Origin: Gammaproteobacteria bacterium | GTDB taxonomy: Bacteria > Pseudomonadota > Gammaproteobacteria > JAKBBU01 | Length of the DNA: 64,000 nt | Assembly (NCBI GenBank): GCA_021773195.1 | Contig: JAJFKN010000008.1 | Coordinates: 115,853 to 179,852, forward strand | Direction: 5' to 3' | Shown: in pieces, positions 57,808 to 64,000 of the stretch | Layout of the letters: every line of letters begins with the position of its first letter | How positions within the stretch are numbered: position 1 is the first letter of the stretch | The notes under the pieces: model-generated | What the model saw: only the letters and a program-made list of their open reading frames with translations | What the model was told of the DNA's origin: nothing | Database searches by the model: none | Translations under genes and position numbers: made by a program

Positions 57808-59664
57808 ATGTTTAGAAGACCAAAAAAGTTTCAAGACCAAAGAGGTGAGGAAACAGCAGAGAAGTATCTGTTGGAGTTTCTTGCTTTGCTGGATGATTTA
57901 AAAAAAGTAAAACCAGATTTATCCGATTCAATATTATCTGGAATTAGTCTAACCATCATTGCAAAAAATAGCGCTAAAGCTGCGGGTAAAGTTGAGGATA
58001 CGGATATTCTTGATGTGGCTTACAATGCATTATCTAATATAAATGGTACTGACCTACCACAGGCCAAATCTATTTGTGATTTTATCTATCAGCCTGCAGA
58101 TGATGGCATCAACATGGAGAAAACTGCGGGCACAAATTCGGTAGAAGCCTATTGTATGGCGTCATTGTTAGTGGTTATTAATGGTTTAAATGATTTCTTT
58201 TCTGCTTTAAAGAAGAAAATAGACACAGTCGAAGCAATGGGTGAGGATAACTACTCTAAGGTGAAATTTCTCTGTGATTTGAAATGTGAAGTGAATCGAA
58301 AGTGGAATTTGGCTTTTCGCCCCTCTAAACATGATGAAAATTATAATGGCGCAGTTCGCAGTATTAATGCCAAGCTATCTGAAGTGTTAGATAATTACCT
58401 TCTTACATTGAGTGACAAGAAAGTTTTTAGCTTGGATAAGCAAGAAACAGGCTTGTTGTTAATGGTCTATGACAGGTTGCAGGGCGGTGAAGACTTGAGA
58501 ATGCAGGCAGTGACATTCAAACGTATGTTGACCCGGCATATTGTGGAAATATTTAAAAGCAAAAAAATGGATGCTATTTTAGATTTAATGGAATTAGAAC
58601 TTAGATTTCCTGGCGACCAGTTAGCTATATTTATTAATGATTATATTATCGACTTCAGTGCGTGTTATGAACATACAATACAAATGACACGCAGGACTAT
58701 TTATTCGCCAGCCCAACAATCACAAGCAAAAGATGAGGGGAGTTACGGTGAAATGATTGCTCTGAAAATTGGTTTTATTAAACAATCCTATTGCTCAGAC
58801 ACAGGTGAAGGTCCATTATTAGATACCATTGCAGAAGCAATTTATGCAAATAAAGACTACGATTTGTCGCCCATAGAATCTGATTCTGTTCATGTATCAA
58901 GTACTGCTTCGCCCGGTTCCGTGGGGAGCGTTGACAGTGAAGATGGATCGCCTGTAGAGGCAGTAATTACAAATGATGAAAAGCGTGAAGTGCTTATTCG
59001 CAATATCAGAGCTCTAATGGGGGTTTACTTTACTATTTATAAGCGTCTGAAGAGGGAGGGGGCGCATAAGGATAGACATTCTGCCGATATTATCTTGGAA
59101 ATAATTACTCTGCGTCGTTACCAAGCGCGTCTTATGCGGCAGCAGCCTGATCAGCCTTTAGTAACACCCTACACGAAGCGCGAGCTGGAAAGTTTACGTA
59201 ATACGCCACAGGATGGTAGCGCAACATGCACTATGCCTGAGGGTGCTCCGGTAGCGAGGAAGTTTCAGAGGCCCACTGACCTAGGAGTATCACCATGGAT
59301 ACGACAACGAAACGGTGATGAACCAGCAGGAACAGTCGTTAGTCCACATGACGAAGGAGCGGATGAAGAGCGTGACGAATTAGCCCCACTAGTTTTTGAT
59401 GCTGCATTATTGCTTGATAGTAGAGGCTCGTCTACTTCTCCAGGAGATAGTGATGAAGATTTCCTTTTCCCTAGGTGTAGTACCTTTGTTTCTGCGGTGG
59501 AGATATCGACAATTAATACGATGAGTAAGTCTGTCTACCACGACAAAAATGCAGGACTTCTTTTTACATCCCTTCCTAGAAAGGAAACTGTTGTCGATGT
59601 TGAAGCTTCAGATGCTGTATCTGAGATACGAGGCTCGAGGCCTCGCTCTAAGTCCAGGTTGTAG
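57808..59664 (+). CDS. Large hypothetical protein, candidate effector
   Basis: A 618-residue protein I do not recognise. No signal peptide or membrane helix. Residues 1-320 look like a helical fold (EKYLLEFLALLDDLKKVKPD, MDAILDLMELELRFPGDQLA). An acidic serine-rich linker (about 360-385) leads to a second short helical segment, and the last 170 residues are low complexity, ending with the basic tail GSRPRSKSRL. The start is uncertain: ATG 57808 has only GAGAG two bases upstream, and GTG 57799 is in frame. It lies in a patch with ankyrin and nuclease genes, suggesting accessory DNA. Effector status is inference from composition and neighbours. Confidence 0.6.
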   Translation: MFRRPKKFQDQRGEETAEKYLLEFLALLDDLKKVKPDLSDSILSGISLTIIAKNSAKAAGKVEDTDILDVAYNALSNINGTDLPQAKSICDFIYQPADDGINMEKTAGTNSVEAYCMASLLVVINGLNDFFSALKKKIDTVEAMGEDNYSKVKFLCDLKCEVNRKWNLAFRPSKHDENYNGAVRSINAKLSEVLDNYLLTLSDKKVFSLDKQETGLLLMVYDRLQGGEDLRMQAVTFKRMLTRHIVEIFKSKKMDAILDLMELELRFPGDQLAIFINDYIIDFSACYEHTIQMTRRTIYSPAQQSQAKDEGSYGEMIALKIGFIKQSYCSDTGEGPLLDTIAEAIYANKDYDLSPIESDSVHVSSTASPGSVGSVDSEDGSPVEAVITNDEKREVLIRNIRALMGVYFTIYKRLKREGAHKDRHSADIILEIITLRRYQARLMRQQPDQPLVTPYTKRELESLRNTPQDGSATCTMPEGAPVARKFQRPTDLGVSPWIRQRNGDEPAGTVVSPHDEGADEERDELAPLVFDAALLLDSRGSSTSPGDSDEDFLFPRCSTFVSAVEISTINTMSKSVYHDKNAGLLFTSLPRKETVVDVEASDAVSEIRGSRPRSKSRL

Positions 59665-59745
59665 ATAATATGGCTTACACAGTACTCTAGAATTTTGTTG
59701 CCTGGCCCTGGGTAGATAAATGTGTGAAGGTACTTTGTCACTACA

Positions 59746-59764
59746 TGGCTTATCAGCTAAGCCA
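59746..59764. repeat. Hairpin TGGCTTA-TCAGC-TAAGCCA
   Basis: A perfect 7-bp stem just upstream of the ankyrin gene promoter. It could end the preceding transcript, though no T-run follows, or be a regulator site. Confidence 0.4.
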
Positions 59765-59770
59765 GGCAGG

Positions 59771-59800
59771 TTGACTCTACCATGCCATCTAGTGTATAAT
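59771..59800 (+). promoter_or_regulatory. Sigma70 promoter of the ankyrin gene
   Basis: TTGACT (59771-59776) and a perfect TATAAT (59795-59800) are 18 bases apart. Transcription would start near 59807, giving a leader of about 50 bases. This is one of the best promoters in the window and suggests the ankyrin gene is expressed on its own. Confidence 0.75.
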
Positions 59801-59855
59801 ATTTGCTCAAGCCGGACTGGTTTTAATGATAACTAATTGATTAAAAGGTGAAAAA

Positions 59856-60413
59856 ATGTCTTATTCAAAAGATCCTGCTACGACAACATTCAGTGCACCC
59901 CGACATTCTGTCGAATCTCAACGGGAATCACAGGATAGTATTATGCATGGCATTGAGCAATCTCCCGAAGGCTATACAGGGTTAGTAAATGCAATCCTAA
60001 ATAACAATTCATATGAAGCTGATGGCTTGATCCTTCCTGGACATAATGGAGCTGCCTCTAGAAACGCTCTCAATTTCAAAAATAGTAAGGGAGAAACCCC
60101 ATTGCATTTTGCTGTTTATGGTAACAAAGACGTACATATAACCCATGCCTTACTAGAACAGGGCGTAAATGTAAATGAAAAGGATGAGCATGGTGATACA
60201 CCTTTGTTAAGAGCATGTAAAGGACGCTATTGGCATCAAGCGAATATTTTATTTGAGCATGCGGATCTTGAGGCAACAGATAGTCAAGGAATGACAGCTA
60301 AGGATTATATTAATGAATACGATGACAGTAAAGGCCATGCATGGTCTGTTGAATATAACGAGCTTAAGGAGAAGTTTTCAGTGAAACAAAACTCTAGCAC
60401 ACTGTCTTGCTAA
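59856..60413 (+). CDS. Ankyrin-repeat protein
   Basis: A 185-residue protein with two clear ankyrin repeats (residues 77-108, KSKGETPLHFAVYGN-like, and 112-142, HGDTPLLRACKGRYWHQANI) and a partial third (TDSQGMTAKDYINEY). The first 75 residues are polar. Ankyrin repeats bind proteins and are common in effectors of intracellular bacteria; whether this one is secreted cannot be told. AAGGTGA stands before the ATG, a strong promoter upstream and a rho-independent terminator downstream, so it is a monocistronic unit. Confidence 0.85.
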   Translation: MSYSKDPATTTFSAPRHSVESQRESQDSIMHGIEQSPEGYTGLVNAILNNNSYEADGLILPGHNGAASRNALNFKNSKGETPLHFAVYGNKDVHITHALLEQGVNVNEKDEHGDTPLLRACKGRYWHQANILFEHADLEATDSQGMTAKDYINEYDDSKGHAWSVEYNELKEKFSVKQNSSTLSC

Positions 60414-60437
60414 GGAGCACTTTAATTATCTCACAGG

Positions 60438-60463
60438 ACACCGGCTATTGCCGGTGTTGTTTT
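60438..60463 (+). terminator. Rho-independent terminator after the ankyrin gene
   Basis: ACACCGGC (60438-60445), loop TATT, GCCGGTGT (60450-60457), then TGTTTT. A perfect 8-bp GC-rich stem with a T-run 25 bases past the stop codon. Confidence 0.85.
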
Positions 60464-60586
60464 ATATGGACATTAAATCCTCTCAAGCTTGGTAGGCTTA
60501 ATGCATGTTTCCTGCAGCCAGGCTTACAGCATGCCCTAAGCATTTAGGGCATACTATTTCTTAGGTTTTGTTATGAGAGCCACAGG

Positions 60587-61486
60587 ATGCAGCGGATTTT
60601 TTCTTCAACAGTACATTTGCACGATAAAACTTTTCGTCGTGCATTGGCCTTCCCTTTCCCCAGTTTCTGTCAATCATTACTAAACATGATTTTGCCTGAA
60701 CAGTTTAAAAAATCCTTAAATCTCCGGGCAATTACCCCACTCAAGGAAAGTTTTGTGGGGGAAGAGCTACGAAAAACCATTTCTGATTGTGTATTTTCCA
60801 TTCCTTATAAAAAACATCAAGGTATTTTTGTCGTTATTGTAGAACATCAAAGCAGCTATGATGCTAAAATGATTCTTCGTATGGAAGAATATAAATTTTC
60901 CATCTTTCGATCGACTTATGGAATATTAAAGAGCAACGCTTCACCGCTCATCCCCTATATTTACGCGGTGGAACTTTATCATGGTCAGAAGAAATATGGT
61001 TCCACGCGTCGTTTAGAACATTTATTTCATAATCCTATGAATTGGTCCAAGCCTTATGACCATTGTACCCATGCACTATTCAGTGTTCACGAAATATCCG
61101 ATTGTGATTTTGTCCAGTATGATTGGGCTGGTGCTTTATGCTTTGCATTCAAACATGTTAGAGGTATAAAGGCGATTAATTTTTCACCAGGGTTGCTTGT
61201 GCTGGTAGATAATCTAACGGGTGAGGATAGTGAAAAGTTCGCTGTTTTTGTGCTAGAGTATTTCTGTAGAGGGGCGAATATTTCCCATACAGACTTTGAC
61301 GACGTGTTTTCTGCTTACAATCAGTCAACACCCACGGGGAGAAAAATTATGACTTTAGTGCAACATTGGCATGAACAGGGCATGCATAAAATAATTGATC
61401 TAATCAGGGAGCGGGCTGGGCAAGATCCTCACTTACTTGAATTGGCTGATGCTCTTTCGGAAGAAGTTAACGTTGATATTACTTAA
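60587..61486 (+). CDS. Rpn-family recombination-promoting nuclease (putative transposase-like)
   Basis: A 299-residue protein of the Rpn/YhgA-like PD-(D/E)XK nuclease family. The N-terminus has the typical HDKTFRRALAFPFPSFCQSL. The nuclease core shows D67 (ISDCVFSIPYK) and E86-x-Q88 (GIFVVIVEHQSS), where Gln takes the lysine place as often seen in this family. In E. coli RpnA is a calcium-stimulated DNase that promotes RecA-independent recombination. The family spreads horizontally. There is no partner gene or inverted repeat nearby. The ribosome site is weak. Confidence 0.82.
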   Translation: MQRIFSSTVHLHDKTFRRALAFPFPSFCQSLLNMILPEQFKKSLNLRAITPLKESFVGEELRKTISDCVFSIPYKKHQGIFVVIVEHQSSYDAKMILRMEEYKFSIFRSTYGILKSNASPLIPYIYAVELYHGQKKYGSTRRLEHLFHNPMNWSKPYDHCTHALFSVHEISDCDFVQYDWAGALCFAFKHVRGIKAINFSPGLLVLVDNLTGEDSEKFAVFVLEYFCRGANISHTDFDDVFSAYNQSTPTGRKIMTLVQHWHEQGMHKIIDLIRERAGQDPHLLELADALSEEVNVDIT

Positions 61487-61504
61487 GAGAATCTATCTGT
61501 ACAT

Positions 61505-63358
61505 TTAATCCATCAAGCCTTCCCAGGCTTGGTAGGTTTCAACTAATTCTTTTTCTGATTTTTTTAAATCTTGTTGGATTAACTCAAGCTTTGCATTATT
61601 TTCCGGTTGATAAAGGTCTGCATCACTCAGGGCTGATTTTAAGCTTTCTATCTTTTGTTCCAGTTTCTCAATTTTAGCTTCCAAGGAACGTAGAGTTTTG
61701 CGTTGTTGATGAGTTAAGTCGCTAGGTTCTTTTTCTTGAACTGATTCTGACTTATTGGTCGCAGCAGCTTTGGGTTCTTTAGCGGTTTTTGTTAATAAGA
61801 TATCGTCATAGCCTCCTACGTAATCTTCAATATGCCCATTTTCTTTAAAGAGTAAAATACTGGTAACCACATTATTCAAAAAAGTCCGGTCATGGCTTAC
61901 TAACAATAAAGTGCCTTGGTAATCCAACAGTAGCTCTTCTAATAATTCTAAGGTTTCCATATCTAAGTCATTGGTGGGCTCATCCAAAACTAAGACATTG
62001 GCAGGTTTGGTAAACAGCCGTGCCAATAACAAACGATTGCGTTCACCACCCGATAGAGTTCTTACGGGGGAACGTGCCATCTCAGGTGTGAAAAGGAATT
62101 TTTGTAAATAACTGATGATGTGGATGGATTTGTCATTAAAAGTGACGTATTGATCGCCATAACTGACGCTATCGGCGACGGTTTCTGTGTCTTTTAATTG
62201 CTGGCGCATTTGATCAAAATAAGCAATTTCTAAATGGGTGCCTAATTTAACCGTGCCGCTTTGAGGCTCGAGCTTACCTAATAAAATATTAATCAAAGTG
62301 GTTTTGCCCGACCCATTGGGTCCTACAATGCCAATTTTTTCGCCGCGGGTAATAATCGTGGAAAAATTCTTTATGAGGGAGGTGCCATCATAATCATAAT
62401 TAATATTTTTAGCTTTAACCACTACTCTACCCGATGAAGCGATATCTTGTAGCTTCATATCTACTTTTCCAGTAACTTGGCGACGCTCTCGGCGTTCTTC
62501 ACGCAATTTCTTTAAGGCTCTAACCCGTCCTTCGTTACGCGTTCGTCGAGCTTTAATGCCTTGACGTATCCAAACTTCTTCTTGAGCAAGTTTTTTATCA
62601 AAAGTATCATTAGCTTGAGCTTCAGCTTTTAATAGATTGTCTTTTCGCTCTAGGTATTTTCTATAGTCACAGGGGAAATTATATAATTGCCCGCGATCCA
62701 CTTCTACAATGCGTGTAGCCAGACGTTGCAAAAAAGCCCTGTCATGGGTAATAAAAATCACTGTGCCTCTGAATTCCAACAGGAAGTTTTCCAACCACTG
62801 AATATTTTCCATATCTAAATGGTTTGTAGGCTCATCCAATAATATAACATTAGGATCACGTACAAGTACTTGACCTAAAAGAACCCGTCGTTTTAGACCG
62901 CCTGATTGTTCTTTGTAGAGGGCTTTGGGTTGCAACTTTAATCGATGGATGATGGATTCAATTTTATGGCCTAAATTCCAGGCGTGATGCTTTTCTATGG
63001 CATGTTGGACGTCATGGAATTTTGGGTCATCGGGGTCCAATTTTTGATAGTTAGCCAGGAGCTTGCCTTTTTCGCCAAGACCAAAAGCAATCACCTCATA
63101 AATGGTTTCTTCGGGATAATCCTGCAATTCTTGATCAAGCTTAGCGATGACTACCTGTGGCCCAATAATGACTTCGCCAGCATCAGTAGTAAATTCTCCG
63201 TTTAATAATCGCAGTAAAGTACTTTTACCTGCACCATTTCGCCCGAGAATGCACAGCCTATCTTTATCGTGGATTTGTAAATTTACATCATCCAAAACAG
63301 GCTGGCCACCGAAACTAAGGCGCGCTTGACGTAAGGTTATGATTGCTTGTGTGGCCAT
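61505..63358 (-). CDS. uup: ABC-F ATPase Uup
   Basis: A soluble 617-residue protein with two ABC domains and no membrane part. Domain 1: GRNGAGKSTLLRLL, signature EQSGGLKRRVLLGQ and VILLDEPTNHLDMEN. Domain 2: GPNGSGKTTLINILL, LSGGERNRLLLARL and VLVLDEPTNDLDMET. A charged linker between them and a C-terminal coiled coil (from about residue 545) identify Uup, a ribosome- and DNA-junction-associated ATPase whose loss raises transposon excision in E. coli. It starts two bases after the thioesterase gene and is likely the last gene of that operon. Confidence 0.93.
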   Translation of the reverse strand: MATQAIITLRQARLSFGGQPVLDDVNLQIHDKDRLCILGRNGAGKSTLLRLLNGEFTTDAGEVIIGPQVVIAKLDQELQDYPEETIYEVIAFGLGEKGKLLANYQKLDPDDPKFHDVQHAIEKHHAWNLGHKIESIIHRLKLQPKALYKEQSGGLKRRVLLGQVLVRDPNVILLDEPTNHLDMENIQWLENFLLEFRGTVIFITHDRAFLQRLATRIVEVDRGQLYNFPCDYRKYLERKDNLLKAEAQANDTFDKKLAQEEVWIRQGIKARRTRNEGRVRALKKLREERRERRQVTGKVDMKLQDIASSGRVVVKAKNINYDYDGTSLIKNFSTIITRGEKIGIVGPNGSGKTTLINILLGKLEPQSGTVKLGTHLEIAYFDQMRQQLKDTETVADSVSYGDQYVTFNDKSIHIISYLQKFLFTPEMARSPVRTLSGGERNRLLLARLFTKPANVLVLDEPTNDLDMETLELLEELLLDYQGTLLLVSHDRTFLNNVVTSILLFKENGHIEDYVGGYDDILLTKTAKEPKAAATNKSESVQEKEPSDLTHQQRKTLRSLEAKIEKLEQKIESLKSALSDADLYQPENNAKLELIQQDLKKSEKELVETYQAWEGLMD

Positions 63359-63360
63359 AG

Positions 63361-63777
63361 TTATTTCGTAATTAATTGACGAAGGTTATCGGGGATAGGT
63401 ATGGATTTGCCCGTTTGATAATCTACCCAAACCATGGTTGCTGTAGCTGTAGCGTAAAGTGTTTCAGGATCAGACGTTACAGTCATTTCATGATAGGTTT
63501 TGTAACTGCTACGGCCGGGGTTGCCCGCATACACATGAATTAAAGTATCACAAGGATAATCTACGGGTTTTAAAAAATTGCATTCCGTGTGAGCTAATAT
63601 AGGACCTTGTTTAGGATTCACCGTGGGGACTAGATTATACTTATTGAACCATTGAAAACGCGCCTGTTCAAAATAACTAAAAAAGCAAGCATTATTTAAA
63701 TGCCCATAAGCATCCATGTCTGCCCAACGCATGGGGACAGTGGCTGAAATGACTTTGGATAATTCTTCTTTATTCAT
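63361..63777 (-). CDS. Acyl-CoA thioesterase, 4HBT/YbgC-like
   Basis: A 138-residue hot-dog fold protein. The helix-containing motif MRWADMDAYGHLNNACFFSY has the catalytic aspartate D22 of the 4-hydroxybenzoyl-CoA thioesterase group. It likely hydrolyses an acyl-CoA, substrate unknown. It lies between the M50 protease gene (10 bases upstream) and uup (2 bases downstream), all on the minus strand. Confidence 0.87.
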   Translation of the reverse strand: MNKEELSKVISATVPMRWADMDAYGHLNNACFFSYFEQARFQWFNKYNLVPTVNPKQGPILAHTECNFLKPVDYPCDTLIHVYAGNPGRSSYKTYHEMTVTSDPETLYATATATMVWVDYQTGKSIPIPDNLRQLITK

Positions 63778-63787
63778 GATTTAAACC

Positions 63788-64000
63788 TTATATGCCGAAA
63801 ATGCCTCGAATGACCTGTTGCAAAAATGTGAGAGCTGGCCCCATTATTTTGAATAAAATACCTGTAAAGATCAGCCCCAGAATAATAAAAAAACCAAAGG
63901 GCTCAATGCGATTGTAATAATACAGTGGACGGCCTTTTAAAAAAGAGGCTACAACTCGAGAACCGTCTAGAGGGGGAATAGGGACAAGGTTTAGTACCAA
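63788..64000 (-). CDS. Site-2 protease (M50 family), C-terminal part cut by window end
   Basis: The frame runs off the right edge; about 70 C-terminal residues are visible. NLVPIPPLDGSRVV is the conserved NPxPPLDG-type motif that supplies the third metal ligand (Asp) of M50 intramembrane proteases. A long hydrophobic helix follows (GFFIILGLIFTGILFKIMG). The HExxH motif would lie beyond the window. It belongs to the short M50 group without PDZ domain, to judge from the short tail after the motif. Confidence 0.8.
   Translation of the reverse strand: MVLNLVPIPPLDGSRVVASFLKGRPLYYYNRIEPFGFFIILGLIFTGILFKIMGPALTFLQQVIRGIFGI

Overview
The window looks like a chromosome segment of a gammaproteobacterium from the Legionellales/Coxiella neighbourhood, probably host-associated. 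The basis is gene content and order: asd-fimV-truA-trpF-trpB-trpA-accD-folC-SPOR-cvpA-purF and gcvR/dapA-bamC-purC are gammaproteobacterial blocks. Among these housekeeping genes sit aromatic amino acid and MFS permeases, an ankyrin protein, two F-box-like membrane proteins and several large hydrophilic orphan proteins of the kind that intracellular bacteria secrete. No species is claimed. I saw no tRNA, rRNA, CRISPR array or IS transposase.

Layout. 1-2.0 kb: end of smc, then zipA. 2.1-9.2 kb: an aromatic amino acid permease, convergent hemB, and a compact operon of a K+ channel, an RND adaptor and an RND pump. 9.3-12.4 kb: a methyltransferase and ligA. 12.4-12.9 kb: a repeat-dense gap with a duplicated ligA terminus, a 7-bp minisatellite and dispersed palindromes. 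12.9-21.4 kb: an orphan protein, prmB, aroC between two paralogous MFS permeases, and two orphans. 21.6-26.5 kb: an SDR gene, an AAA/DUF4143 ATPase gene bracketed by a 41-bp copy of the SDR gene's 3' end, and a two-gene F-box-like membrane protein operon with a clear promoter. 26.6-29.3 kb: asnS and asd, separated by a long inverted repeat holding two GGGA-loop hairpins.

29.3-42.0 kb is the fimV-to-purF block: envelope/polar protein FimV, tRNA pseudouridine synthase, the end of tryptophan synthesis, acetyl-CoA carboxylase beta, folate glutamylation, a SPOR protein, CvpA and the first purine enzyme. 42.2-49.6 kb: a fatty acid desaturase, two orphan proteins around a glycerate kinase, a toxin-antitoxin pair and a BepA-like metalloprotease. 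49.8-54.4 kb: riboflavin genes ribD-ribBA-ribH (no riboflavin synthase gene here), tusA and two membrane proteins. 54.4-57.7 kb: gcvR (opposed), dapA, bamC, purC. 57.8-61.5 kb: an accessory patch with a large orphan, an ankyrin protein and an Rpn-type nuclease. 61.5-64 kb, minus strand: M50 protease (cut by the window edge), thioesterase and uup.

The observations most worth following are the two cases of a duplicated gene 3' end, the GGGA double-hairpin element, the F-box-like membrane protein operon, and the channel-RND operon. All assignments rest on reading motifs and gene order; no database search was run.
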